This document shows positions 42,954 through 51,984 of a stretch of 64,000 nucleotides of DNA, in pieces. Position numbers and translations under genes: made by a program. This DNA comes from Breznakibacter xylanolyticus (GTDB lineage: Bacteria > Bacteroidota > Bacteroidia > Bacteroidales > Marinilabiliaceae): assembly GCF_003254275.1 (NCBI RefSeq), contig NZ_QKZK01000004.1:62001-126000 (forward strand), in the 5' to 3' direction. The stretch's first letter is position 1; every line of letters begins with the position of its first letter. The notes under the pieces are model-generated. The model did not search any database. It was not told the DNA's origin and worked only from the letters and a program-made list of their open reading frames with translations.

Positions 42954-45722
42954 ATGGGTGAAACTTCTGCTAAACGTCTTTATCTTCTGGATGCTTACGC
43001 GCTGATTTATCGCGCTTATTATGCTTTTATCCGCAATCCTCGTGTGAACTCAAAGGGTGCGAATACTTCTGCCGTTTTTGGGTTTCTGAATTCTCTGCTC
43101 GAAATTATGACCAAGGAGAAACCCTCGCACATTGCGGTGGCTTTCGATCCTTCGGGGCCGACTTTTCGGCACGATATGTACCCCGAGTACAAAGCACATC
43201 GCGATGAAACGCCTGAGGATATCAAGCGTGCCGTGCCTCTCATTAAAGAGATGCTTAAGGCTTTTCGTGTGGCTGTGATTGAGCAGCCCGGATACGAGGC
43301 TGATGATGTGATTGGTACTTTAGCGAAGCAGGCCGAAGCTCAAGGTTTTGAGGTGTTTATGGTGACGCCCGATAAGGACTATACTCAGTTGGTCACCGAT
43401 CGGATTTGCATCTATAAGCCCGCTGCGATGGGAAATGGCGCGGAGATTATCGGGGTGCCTCAGGTTTGTGAAATTTTTTCGGTGCAAGAGCCTGCTCAGG
43501 TGATTGATATCCTTGGATTGTGGGGCGATTCGGCTGATAATATCCCCGGGTGCCCGGGGATTGGGGAGAAAAAGGCCAAAGAACTAATTTCAGCTTATGG
43601 TTCAATTGATGCCATTTATGATAATATTGATCAACAAAAAGGGAAACAGAAGGAGAAGTTAATAGAGTTTCGTGCACAGGTTGAGTTGTCGCGTCATTTG
43701 GCCACCATTTGTACCGATGTGCCCTTGTCGTGGAGTGATGAGTCATTGGTGTTTCAAAAACCGGATTTTGACTTGCTTAATCCTTTGCTCGATGAGTTGG
43801 AATTTAAAAACCTGGCCTCGCGCATTCGTGAGTTGTTTATGCCTGCTCCCCGTCAAGCCACCCTATTCGATATGGCGGTGCCTGCTGAACATCATGCGCC
43901 TTCATCGTTTAAAACCATTGCTGACGTTGCGCACCAATATTATCTTGTGGAAGGCGAATTGGCCTTGATGTCACTGTTGGCCGAGATGAGTGTGCAAAAG
44001 CGCATTTGCTTCGATACCGAAACCACGGGGCTCGATACGGAGCGTGACGAACTGGTGGGGCTTTCATTTTGTTGGAAACAGGGTGAAGCCTGGTATGTTC
44101 CGGTGCCTTCAAGTCGTGATAAGGCTGATGAATTACTTTTGTTGTTTAAACCAATACTTGAGGACGGTTCTATTCTTAAAATTGGTCAAAACCTTAAGTT
44201 TGATATGCTGATGCTGCGCCGTTACGGCATTGATGTGCAGGGGCCATTTTTCGATACCATGGTGGCGCATCATCTTTTGCATCCGGGGTTGAAACACAAT
44301 ATGGATTTCCTGGCTGAGACTTACCTTAATTATCGACCGGTGGCCATCGAGGAGTTGATCGGGAAAAAAGGAAAGGGACAAGGCAGTATGCGTCATGTTG
44401 CTTTAGATAAAATTAAGGAATATGCTGGTGAAGACGCTGATGTCACATTTCAGTTGTACCAGAAATTGTCTGTTGAACTCAGTGAGGCTGGTCTTGCGAC
44501 ATTGTTTGATGAGGTGGAAATGCCTTTAATGAAGGTGCTTGAAAAAATGGAACACGCCGGCGTGCGGGTCGATGCCGGGGAATTAAATCGTTTTGCCGGG
44601 GAATTGCGTGCTCGCATCGAATCCATTGAACAACAAATTTTTGAGCTCGCAGGTGAGGTGTTTAATATCGCCAGTCCAAAACAGGTGGGTGAGCTGCTTT
44701 TTGATCGTTTGTCGCTCGATCCCCAAGCTAAAAAGACCAAAACGGGGCAATACAGTACCGATGAGGAGACCTTACAAAAACTGAAAGGTAAGCATCCCAT
44801 TGTGGATGAAATTCTGACGCATCGTGGGTTAAAGAAGCTTTTGTCGACATACGCCGAGGCTTTGCCGACTTTGATTAATACTAAAACCGGTCGGATTCAT
44901 ACATCATATAACCAGGCTCTTGTGGTGACGGGGCGTTTGAGTAGCAACAATCCCAATCTGCAAAACATTCCCATTCGTGATGAGGACGGGAAGGAAATCC
45001 GCAAGGCTTTTGTGGCTGCTGATGATAATCATCTGTTCCTCTCGGCTGACTACTCTCAGGTTGAGCTTCGCATTATGTCGCACATGAGTGACGACGAACA
45101 TCTGATTGAAGCGTTTAAGCGCGGTGAAGACATCCATGCGGCCACGGCTTCGCGCATTTATAATGTGCCGGTCGCTGAGGTGACTTCCGACATGCGGCGC
45201 AAGGCCAAGACAGCCAATTTTGGCATTATTTACGGGATTTCGGCTTTTGGGTTGTCGGAACGATTGGGGATTCCTCGAGGAGAGGCTAAGGCTTTAATTG
45301 ATGGTTATTTTGAGAGTTTTCCCGGTGTGAAGCGTTTTATGGATGCCTCCATTGCCACTGCGCGTGAACTGGGTTTTGTCACCACCCTGAGTGGTCGCAA
45401 ACGTTATTTGCCTGATATCAATTCTCGTAATGCTGTGGTTCGTGGCGTGGCCGAGCGTAACGCCATCAACGCACCCATTCAGGGAACTGCGGCTGACATT
45501 ATCAAAATAGCCATGGTTCGTATTGATAAGGCCTTTCAGGAGCATCATATTCAGTCAAGAATGATACTTCAGGTACATGATGAATTGAACTTTGACGTGC
45601 TGCGCGAGGAGCTTGACCTGGTAAAAGAAATTGTTCGACGTGAAATGGAGTCTGCATTCGAATTAAAGGTGCCGTTGGTTGCTGATATGGGGCAAGGTAA
45701 CAATTGGTTAGAAGCTCACTGA
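42954..45722 (+). CDS. polA: DNA polymerase I
   Basis: The 922-residue enzyme is full length, with all three domains. The 5'-3' nuclease (about 1-290) has YEADDVIGTL and GDSADNIPGCPGIG. The 3'-5' proofreading exonuclease keeps its acidic residues (CFDTETTGLDTE; KIGQNLKFD; DADVTFQLY). The polymerase has motif A SADYSQVELR, motif B RRKAKTANFGIIYG and motif C QVHDELNFDV. Phe in motif B is the normal ddNTP-discriminating residue. It ends 7 bases inside the convergent DUF4249 gene. Confidence 0.98.
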   Translation: MGETSAKRLYLLDAYALIYRAYYAFIRNPRVNSKGANTSAVFGFLNSLLEIMTKEKPSHIAVAFDPSGPTFRHDMYPEYKAHRDETPEDIKRAVPLIKEMLKAFRVAVIEQPGYEADDVIGTLAKQAEAQGFEVFMVTPDKDYTQLVTDRICIYKPAAMGNGAEIIGVPQVCEIFSVQEPAQVIDILGLWGDSADNIPGCPGIGEKKAKELISAYGSIDAIYDNIDQQKGKQKEKLIEFRAQVELSRHLATICTDVPLSWSDESLVFQKPDFDLLNPLLDELEFKNLASRIRELFMPAPRQATLFDMAVPAEHHAPSSFKTIADVAHQYYLVEGELALMSLLAEMSVQKRICFDTETTGLDTERDELVGLSFCWKQGEAWYVPVPSSRDKADELLLLFKPILEDGSILKIGQNLKFDMLMLRRYGIDVQGPFFDTMVAHHLLHPGLKHNMDFLAETYLNYRPVAIEELIGKKGKGQGSMRHVALDKIKEYAGEDADVTFQLYQKLSVELSEAGLATLFDEVEMPLMKVLEKMEHAGVRVDAGELNRFAGELRARIESIEQQIFELAGEVFNIASPKQVGELLFDRLSLDPQAKKTKTGQYSTDEETLQKLKGKHPIVDEILTHRGLKKLLSTYAEALPTLINTKTGRIHTSYNQALVVTGRLSSNNPNLQNIPIRDEDGKEIRKAFVAADDNHLFLSADYSQVELRIMSHMSDDEHLIEAFKRGEDIHAATASRIYNVPVAEVTSDMRRKAKTANFGIIYGISAFGLSERLGIPRGEAKALIDGYFESFPGVKRFMDASIATARELGFVTTLSGRKRYLPDINSRNAVVRGVAERNAINAPIQGTAADIIKIAMVRIDKAFQEHHIQSRMILQVHDELNFDVLREELDLVKEIVRREMESAFELKVPLVADMGQGNNWLEAH

Positions 45723-46597
45723 TTTTCTTGGCCTGTATATATTAATATTCTGTTGGTGGCAATTCCTGTCCAACGACCAATCCCTCCTTTAATGTTTGTT
45801 TCCAGTCGGGAACCGTTAAAGGAAAAGGGATTGTCCATGCTGGCATGATCGGTAAAAAGGCTTTTCAACACCCTGAAAGATGTGGCATCAGTGGCTCCTA
45901 TTTTAACATAGACGGTGTCGTCAATGGCATATTGATATCGGGGCCATTTGTAGTAGGGGTGGCTTTGAGGGTCGCTCAGGTAGAGGTTTGTTTCCCTTAC
46001 GCGCCACACGGGTAAATCAAAAGGGGCGTGGGTGGGTTGAACCTGGTAGCAAGGCATAAACGAGGCATGGTAGTTTTCTTTGCTCTTGAGTGATTTAACC
46101 TGTGTATATAAATAGATGGTTGAATCAATCGAGGGGGTGATGAGCGCGTTTAAAATCCCGCTGCTATCGGTCGATGCATTCATGCTCAGTTTTATGGGAT
46201 TTGGGTTTTTGGGAATGGTGGTACTCGCCTCAAGTGTTTTGCCTTTTACTTCAATTTTTATGTCATAACGAACATCTGATTTCCCTTTGATGGCAACGCT
46301 TTTATACACAAAGGGAGGGAAAAACTGTTTTTCACGATAAAGGGTGAGGATCTCTGATTCTCCTTCGGAGGAGGTGAGGGTAATTTTGGCATAGTTGAGA
46401 AAGGTGTTGCGAATAGATGCCGAGTCATAATGCGTCAGGAATGGGGAGCTCTGTGTGAGAAAGATATGTGCTGACTGGTCGCTTTCAATCCAACCATCCA
46501 CCACAATTTGAGGTTGATAGTCGGGTTGGTCTATGTCTATTTCTTTGGAACAGCTAAGAGCTAATATGCTAAATAATAGAATCAAGATGTGTCTCAT
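45716..46597 (-). CDS. DUF4249 lipoprotein, partner of the TonB-dependent receptor
   Basis: The 293-residue protein has a lipoprotein signal (LALSC, Cys at 16) and the DUF4249 fold (PQIVVDGWIESDQSAHIFLTQSSPF near residues 28-52). DUF4249 genes follow TonB-dependent receptors in Bacteroidota, and the encoded lipoproteins are thought to be surface partners of the receptor. The receptor gene stop is 6 bases upstream, so they form one operon. Confidence 0.85.
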   Translation of the reverse strand: MRHILILLFSILALSCSKEIDIDQPDYQPQIVVDGWIESDQSAHIFLTQSSPFLTHYDSASIRNTFLNYAKITLTSSEGESEILTLYREKQFFPPFVYKSVAIKGKSDVRYDIKIEVKGKTLEASTTIPKNPNPIKLSMNASTDSSGILNALITPSIDSTIYLYTQVKSLKSKENYHASFMPCYQVQPTHAPFDLPVWRVRETNLYLSDPQSHPYYKWPRYQYAIDDTVYVKIGATDATSFRVLKSLFTDHASMDNPFSFNGSRLETNIKGGIGRWTGIATNRILIYTGQENQ

Positions 46598-46603
46598 GTC
46601 ATC

Positions 46604-48934
46604 TTAAAATTTAAATCGCCAACTTACTGATGGCATGATGGGGAAAAGGGAAATTTGGGTGGCACGGATGTCTATGTCGTATTGCGATGTTCCTTTGTAC
46701 ACTTTGTAAAACATGAAGTAGGGGTTGGCTCTGCTGTAAAGGTTGATGATAGAAAAGTTGAGAATGGATTCCTTAAACCGTTTTGATTGAAATGTTCGAT
46801 TCACCGAGAGATCGAGTCGGTGATAGGGCGGGAAACGGAAGTTGTTGTACCCGATATAATCGTTCATCACGCTGCCCATCATCCACCATCGGCCACTGGG
46901 CAAGGTGGTGGTGTTACCGGTTGCAAATATCCATACCATCCCGATATCCCACTTCGGGTTGATTCTGTAATTGGACGTCAAGTTTAAGTCATGTCTTCGA
47001 TCGTATTTATCGTCAAACCATTGACCGTTGTATATGTCAGGAAACGATCGCCTCGATTGAGCCAACGAGTAGTTGATTGAACCTGTCCATAGGCCTTTCT
47101 TTTTTGACAGGGAAATATCGGTTCCGTATGCAAATCCTTCTCCATGAAAAAAGTCATCTTCAAAGTTTTGGCGTTCTTCTTTGCTCTGATTGACTTTATA
47201 AATAAGTTGGTTGTCAAGATATTTTCCGTAGGCTTCAATTGATAGCTCTATCTGTTTGTGTTTAAAATAGTAGCCTGCCGAAAGTTGGTAACTGTTTTCG
47301 GGGCGAAGACGCGGTGTGGCACTGACCCATAAGTCGTTGGGTAAGGGAATGGAACTGATGGAAGCCAGATGTACCTGTTGCACATTTTTTGAAAATGCTG
47401 CTTTAATCCATTCATTTTCCCGTGTTTTAACGGAAAGTGCCACTACCGTTGACCAATACATATAGTTTTTTGCTTGATTCCATGCCGCTATGTCAGTGTC
47501 GGTTTCATCGGCGTGGTGGTATTGGTAAGGACCCAGGCATTGGTTTGTCCCTACTCGAATGCCTGCATATAGCTCTGTTTGGGGCGTGAGCTTGATTTTA
47601 TCTCCTGCATAGATGCTCATGATTGCATTTCGAAACGATGTTTCACGTTTGATTGAATCATTGATGTAAATGTATCGGAAATCTTCAGGAGTGGTTGATT
47701 GATAACTTGTTTCGAGTCCAAAATCACACAGATGCGCTTCGTTTGAATATGTCCATTGGTTTTTTTGGTTCCATTGTGTCATTCGACTGTCTATGCCAAT
47801 GAGATTCTCGAGCAAGCTGCCTTCAAAACCTGAATAGGCATGGGTCACGTCGATACTGTGTTTCATCACCATCCCTCTTGGGGTGGTATGTCTGAATGAC
47901 AGTGCGGCACATCGGTTGCCCCATTGGGTGCCGGCGTTGTAGGTGATGCCCGGGTTTTTGATGTAAAAATCGTCGTTTCCCAGGTACCAACTTAGCGATA
48001 ACTGCGACGAATAACCCATTTTGAAGTTGATTTTTCCGTTCCAGTCGTAAAAGGCATAGTGGTTTGTTTTGAAGTAGTTTTTTTCATTTTTCATAAATAA
48101 TGAGGCCACTGCGCCCAGTCCTTCCAGATAACTACGTCTGAAACCCGTGATCAGACTTATTTTGTTATCCTTCGAAATCGTTGACCACACCACATTTGAG
48201 CTGATGTTGCCGATGTGCCCTTCCACTCCCTGGCTCTCGGGTTGGGGTGTTCTGCTTCTGACGGCGATGGTCGATGAGAGCCGTCCTTGCATGTGTATGG
48301 GTGCATGCCCTTTGTGTATTTCTGCTTCGCCTGTCGTGAGAGGGTTAAACACTGAGTAGATGCCCATGAGGTGCGATGGGTTCAGCAGCTCCATGTCGTC
48401 GAGCAAAAAGAGGTTTTGACCGGCACCACCTCCTCTCACGAAAACCCCGCCATGTCCCTCGCTCACCGACTGAATCCCGGCGGTCAGCTGCACCGCTTTG
48501 ATAACATCCGATTCTCCCAAAAAGGTTGGCAACCCCAATATTTCTTTCTGACTTAGGGTTTGTTTGCCGGCAAAGGTTTGTTGGATGCCACTCTTGCCTT
48601 GACTGATGATGATAACTTCGTCGGTGCGTATGTTTTTTGGGGTGAGATTTATTGGTATCTCTTGGGTCGTATTGGCAGGAACCGAGATCCAGGCCGTTTC
48701 GTAGGCGGCGTGCGACACTTCCAGAAGAATAGTTGTTTGCTCGGTATTGTGGTATAATATAAAACGGCCGGTTGAGTCGGTGGTTGTGCCTTCATGGCTA
48801 TGTGCAATTCTCACCGTTGCCAGACCAATCCCGTGGCCTTGTTCCGTGACCCGTCCTTTGATGTAGGGTTGTGAAACTAACGCTCCACACACGATGAAGA
48901 GCATAGTAATATTGGTGAAAAGATAGCGAACCAT
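46604..48934 (-). CDS. TonB-dependent receptor with carboxypeptidase-D-like N-terminal domain
   Basis: The receptor has 776 residues from the ATG at 48934. It has a signal peptide, then a CarboxypepD_reg-like domain (about 20-100; IKGRVTEQGHGIGLATVRI). A plug domain follows with GGVFVRGGGAGQNLFLLDDMELLNPSHLMG, the FVRGG form of Bacteroidota plugs. The C-terminal two thirds is a 22-strand barrel ending in Phe (SVSWRFKF). It takes up an unknown ligand across the outer membrane with TonB energy. The upstream TTG start would add a stretch lacking signal character. No Fur, cobalamin riboswitch or other regulator was seen. Confidence 0.9.
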   Translation of the reverse strand: MVRYLFTNITMLFIVCGALVSQPYIKGRVTEQGHGIGLATVRIAHSHEGTTTDSTGRFILYHNTEQTTILLEVSHAAYETAWISVPANTTQEIPINLTPKNIRTDEVIIISQGKSGIQQTFAGKQTLSQKEILGLPTFLGESDVIKAVQLTAGIQSVSEGHGGVFVRGGGAGQNLFLLDDMELLNPSHLMGIYSVFNPLTTGEAEIHKGHAPIHMQGRLSSTIAVRSRTPQPESQGVEGHIGNISSNVVWSTISKDNKISLITGFRRSYLEGLGAVASLFMKNEKNYFKTNHYAFYDWNGKINFKMGYSSQLSLSWYLGNDDFYIKNPGITYNAGTQWGNRCAALSFRHTTPRGMVMKHSIDVTHAYSGFEGSLLENLIGIDSRMTQWNQKNQWTYSNEAHLCDFGLETSYQSTTPEDFRYIYINDSIKRETSFRNAIMSIYAGDKIKLTPQTELYAGIRVGTNQCLGPYQYHHADETDTDIAAWNQAKNYMYWSTVVALSVKTRENEWIKAAFSKNVQQVHLASISSIPLPNDLWVSATPRLRPENSYQLSAGYYFKHKQIELSIEAYGKYLDNQLIYKVNQSKEERQNFEDDFFHGEGFAYGTDISLSKKKGLWTGSINYSLAQSRRSFPDIYNGQWFDDKYDRRHDLNLTSNYRINPKWDIGMVWIFATGNTTTLPSGRWWMMGSVMNDYIGYNNFRFPPYHRLDLSVNRTFQSKRFKESILNFSIINLYSRANPYFMFYKVYKGTSQYDIDIRATQISLFPIMPSVSWRFKF

Positions 48935-48951
48935 GTGGTTTGTTTGTTGAA

Positions 48952-48988
48952 ACAAAAAAAGATTGAAAGCGAAGGCTTTCAATCTTTT
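48952..48988 (-). terminator. terminator after the 49009 lipoprotein gene
   Basis: The perfect 10-bp stem GATTGAAAGC / GCTTTCAATC (48961-48970 and 48975-48984) is followed on the reverse strand by seven T residues. It separates the lipoprotein gene from the TonB receptor gene. Confidence 0.9.
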
Positions 48989-49008
48989 CGTAGTATGATA
49001 TTATTGTT

Positions 49009-50244
49009 TTAGTCAATATCAAGATCTGTTTCGTAGTTATTGTTGATGGAATCTACCAGCTCGTTTACATCGTTAATGAAATCGGTAAAGCCCTTACCAA
49101 AAAATGAGTCATCTACTTTTGAACCATCGGCAAACTCCATGGCCATATCGTTAGAATAGTAAGTTGTTTCACTCCACTCGTCATATTCTTCGTCGGTAAA
49201 GAATTTGCATTTGCAAATGATGTCGTTGCTGTCGTAATACTTAACTGCCAAATTTACATAGTTGTTGAGCATGGACGTGCCTTTATTGGCTTGCTCTTCA
49301 TCTACATATAATTTGGTGATCATCGTTTCGTTGTTTTTCATATCATTCAGCATGCCATTGATGTTGATGCTGCCTTCGGCCTTAAAGTTGCCCACGGCAA
49401 TGTACATCAGGGTGCTGTTGACCACATCTTGTTCCAGCATATTCGAATCTTCTCCCTCCATGGTGTTGCTGGCATCGTTGTAGTTGATATTTCCATTCAC
49501 TTCGAAATAATAGGAGATGATGTTCGAGGTTCCTTTTTTAAAAGCTTGTTCCATTGATACCTTCGAGCCGTTGTTGGTGATGGTGTTTGATAATTCATAA
49601 CCTTCGGTGAACAACAAGCTTTCTTTCAGTAACGTAGGTTCGTCGTTGCTGTTGTATTCACCTATTATTGAGAACGTGAGGATGGCTGTGTTGTTCGATT
49701 TTACGGTCATGGTGACCGATTTCAGCAATTCATACACATCTTCGGTTATTTTTGATGGAACCGATGTTTTCAAATTGTTGATGGTAAAGCTTAAATCGTT
49801 GGTCGAGCTGCCCTCGGAGGGAAACAGATAAGTGATTTCGCCTGTATTTGTTGTTTTAACAAAGTCATTTTTGGCAGGTGTCCAGGTGTAAATACCCGCT
49901 TGTTCGTTAAACTCCATCTGAGATTGAGTTAACGCAGCTGCAACTTTCAGGGGCAGTTGGGTGTCGTTTTCACTGGCCAATGCTGCCATCGCCTTTGTTG
50001 CTGACAGGTTTGCATTGTCGTTGTTCATCAATTCCATAAACGCTTGTGCTGCTTTTACGGCTTGAAGATTTGAAATGCCTTCCATTTCTTGAATAACTGC
50101 TATGCCATCTTTTTCAAGATTCGCTTTGTGTTGTTCAACTGTTTGATCTGAAAAAGTTTCCCCTTTTTCATCATCTTTTCCACATCCGGTCATCAACACA
50201 GTGCCTGCAAATAACAGTGCTGTGTAAAAAAGTGTTTTTTTCAT
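49009..50244 (-). CDS. large uncharacterised lipoprotein
   Basis: The 411-residue protein has a lipoprotein signal with MTGCGKDDEK (Cys at 21). The mature protein is acidic and has an N-terminal helical part with LEKDGIAVIQEMEGISNLQ and a β-rich remainder. I recognise no family. Acidic, Asn-rich lipoproteins of this type are common surface proteins of Bacteroidota. It is transcribed alone; the terminator at 48952-48988 stops readthrough into the TonB receptor. Confidence 0.75.
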   Translation of the reverse strand: MKKTLFYTALLFAGTVLMTGCGKDDEKGETFSDQTVEQHKANLEKDGIAVIQEMEGISNLQAVKAAQAFMELMNNDNANLSATKAMAALASENDTQLPLKVAAALTQSQMEFNEQAGIYTWTPAKNDFVKTTNTGEITYLFPSEGSSTNDLSFTINNLKTSVPSKITEDVYELLKSVTMTVKSNNTAILTFSIIGEYNSNDEPTLLKESLLFTEGYELSNTITNNGSKVSMEQAFKKGTSNIISYYFEVNGNINYNDASNTMEGEDSNMLEQDVVNSTLMYIAVGNFKAEGSININGMLNDMKNNETMITKLYVDEEQANKGTSMLNNYVNLAVKYYDSNDIICKCKFFTDEEYDEWSETTYYSNDMAMEFADGSKVDDSFFGKGFTDFINDVNELVDSINNNYETDLDID

Positions 50245-50427
50245 ACGAATTAAAGTTTTAAAATTTCGTGTGTGAAAATAGAGTTTTGTTCCGTTGTTTG
50301 CTCTTTTATTTTGACGGATGCTATTAAATTTTTGATGTTTTTCATCCTCCCCTGAACAATTCCCCCATTCAAATTGTCATCAATGAAAGAGAATGATTCT
50401 TAGTTGATAAATTTAAAACATCACATC

Positions 50428-50898
50428 ATGAATGCAATCGGATTAAACATCGACAAATCGGCCGCATTGGCTGTCAAATTAAACCATTTACTGTCGGCCT
50501 ATCAGGTCTTTTACATGAATGCCCGCGGCTTTCATTGGAACATCAAGGGCGAGAAATTTTTTGAACTCCACCTGAAGTTTGAGGAGCTTTACAACGATTT
50601 TCAGCTAAAGATCGATGACATCGCTGAGCGCATCCTCACCCTGGGCAAGGAGCCGCTGCATACTTACACCGACTATCTGGCGGTCAGCGTGGTGAAGCCC
50701 GTGAGTGGCGTTTCCGACGGCAAAACAGCCGTGGAAAACATCCTCGACGGTTTTCAAAAAGTACTGCTGTTGCAACGCGAACTCCTCGCCATGGCTGCCG
50801 ATGCCAACGACGAAGGCACCAACGCCCTGATGAGCGATTACATTCGCGAACAGGAAAAATTGGTTTGGATGTATTCGGCTTATCTCAATCGGGGGTAA
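50428..50898 (+). CDS. dps: Dps-family DNA-starvation/ferritin-like protein
   Basis: The 156-residue four-helix ferritin-like protein shows FHWNIKGEKFFELHLKFEELYND (about residues 35-57). It contains the His, Asp and Glu ferroxidase residues of Dps, with a second conserved segment KIDDIAERILTLG. Dps binds DNA and oxidises iron to protect against peroxide. The ATG at 50428 is preferred over an upstream TTG. It is monocistronic, and its 3' side runs into a repeat element. Confidence 0.93.
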   Translation: MNAIGLNIDKSAALAVKLNHLLSAYQVFYMNARGFHWNIKGEKFFELHLKFEELYNDFQLKIDDIAERILTLGKEPLHTYTDYLAVSVVKPVSGVSDGKTAVENILDGFQKVLLLQRELLAMAADANDEGTNALMSDYIREQEKLVWMYSAYLNRG

Positions 50899-50910
50899 TT
50901 TTTCGGTTCT

Positions 50911-51078
50911 ATGTCGAATTCTGTGGTTAAACAAAATATGAAAGTACGAAATCAACACAAAGTAACTAAGCCGCCTTCGGAAAATGGCGTTAAAAAAATC
51001 ATAGGCCTGAGCGTTAAAAAAGATGCGCTGTTTGAGCATGCGAGTTCGCAGATTTTAGAGAAGGCCTATGATTTTTAG
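50911..51078 (+). CDS. 55-residue micro-ORF inside an intergenic repeat element
   Basis: An ATG frame of 55 codons begins 12 bases after the dps stop (MSNSVVKQNMK at the start, KKDALFEHASSQILEKAYDF at the end). It is basic at the start and has no known domain. Part of it lies in the inverted-repeat arms described next, so it may be a by-product of the element rather than a gene. I recall similar TGTTTGAGC-x-GCGAGTT hairpin-containing elements in other Bacteroidota. Confidence 0.35.
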   Translation: MSNSVVKQNMKVRNQHKVTKPPSENGVKKIIGLSVKKDALFEHASSQILEKAYDF

Positions 51079-51139
51079 CCATTTTACGTCAGCGGCGGCC
51101 TTTTTTGCTTACTTTTTGGGGCTGTAGCCAAAAAGTAAG
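50971..51139. repeat. intergenic inverted-repeat element
   Basis: Arms at 50971-51008 and 51062-51098 are imperfectly complementary (inner perfect part ATCATAGGCCT / AGGCCTATGAT). An inner hairpin is built on CTGTTTGAGCATGCGAGTTCGCAG. A second hairpin, CTTACTTTTTGG / CCAAAAAGTAAG (51108-51119 and 51128-51139), has an 8-base loop and follows directly. This looks like a repetitive or non-autonomous mobile sequence inserted between dps and the toxin gene. Confidence 0.6.
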
Positions 51140-51281
51140 AGCCCGCCCGGCTTGAGGGCACGAAATATTGGGGTGTCTGAATTTATACTTATGATTACCC
51201 ACACAAATCAGAATAGAGCCAATTTTTCATTCCACCCATCAACAACAAGCCCGGCGCGAAAAATATTCGTGTCGGGCTTTG
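51140..51281. other. remaining gap between repeat element and ParE-like toxin gene
   Basis: No gene or exact promoter motif is recognised. It contains a GCCCGGC-type inverted repeat (GCCCGGCGCG ... CGTGTCGGGC near 51250-51276), which may act as a terminator for the reverse-strand toxin gene ending at 51282. Confidence 0.3.
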
Positions 51282-51590
51282 CTATTTGGAGTTTTGTTGT
51301 CGTCCCTTGTCGGGGTTGCGACTGGTGTGTACAACCCCTTCTACCACCACCAGCTGAAAGGCGTTATCTATTCGATAGTGAATCAGGTAAGGGAATTTGC
51401 CCATGGGCATGCATCGCACCGTGTGATATCGCACGGCAAACAAGTGGCAGCAGTTGGCCAACAGGGTCGATTTTCTTTTAAACAGAGTCATGAACTCATC
51501 GCCCAAGCCGGGGTGATGGTCGTTGTACCATTCAACGGCTTCTTTCACGTCATCGTATAGACGCGGGTTGTAAACAATGGTGTAAATCAT
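51282..51590 (-). CDS. RelE/ParE-type toxin (second module)
   Basis: The 102-residue protein shows the ParE-like pattern YNPRLYDDVKEAVEWYNDHHPGLGDEF at the start and FPYLIHYRIDNAFQLVVVEGVVHTSRNPDKG at the end, with the core strands YRI and VVHTSR. Its start overlaps the antitoxin gene by 4 bases. The C-terminus ends in a basic tail (RQQNSK). The target (gyrase or mRNA) cannot be told. Confidence 0.85.
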   Translation of the reverse strand: MIYTIVYNPRLYDDVKEAVEWYNDHHPGLGDEFMTLFKRKSTLLANCCHLFAVRYHTVRCMPMGKFPYLIHYRIDNAFQLVVVEGVVHTSRNPDKGRQQNSK

Positions 51591-51829
51591 TTACCCGACT
51601 GCAGTTGTTGTTCTAGTTGCTCCCACGTCAGGTATTTGTCGGGTTGCTTTTCGTATGCCCGGATGCGTTCCATCACCATCATTTGTTGCGCTTCGGGGAT
51701 GGTGTAGGTTTTGCTGGTGGGATCTGTTTCTAAGATGTCGAGCAGGGTTTCTTTTTCGTCGGGTGCCAGGGCTTGTATTTTCTCAAGCAGTTGTTTGAGG
51801 TGGTCGGGGGTGGGGGTGCTGCGGTTCAT
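51587..51829 (-). CDS. antitoxin of the second toxin-antitoxin module
   Basis: The 80-residue helical protein directly precedes and overlaps the toxin gene. It contains LKQLLEKIQALAPDEKETLLDILE, which resembles small antitoxin-type addiction-module proteins (the family with a C-terminal TWEQL motif, seen here as YLTWEQLEQQL). The call rests on position, overlap and size. The ATG at 51829 is preferred. Confidence 0.75.
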   Translation of the reverse strand: MNRSTPTPDHLKQLLEKIQALAPDEKETLLDILETDPTSKTYTIPEAQQMMVMERIRAYEKQPDKYLTWEQLEQQLQSGK

Positions 51830-51958
51830 GGCTTGTTTCTTTTTTTTGCTAAATTATGCCTTTTCTTCTGGCTTGTCAATTTTTAATTCCTCATTTCGGC
51901 TTCTCTTGTGGTATGAATTATTCGTGTGTCGGGCACTGTTTAAGCATCCCAATTTTCG

Positions 51959-51966
51959 TATTTTTG
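51959..51966 (+). promoter_or_regulatory. -7 promoter element for cysH
   Basis: TATTTTTG matches TAnnTTTG, 19 bases before the ATG at 51985. This supports that ATG over the longer open frame upstream. Confidence 0.6.
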
Positions 51967-51984
51967 GGGGCAAATCCATTCATT

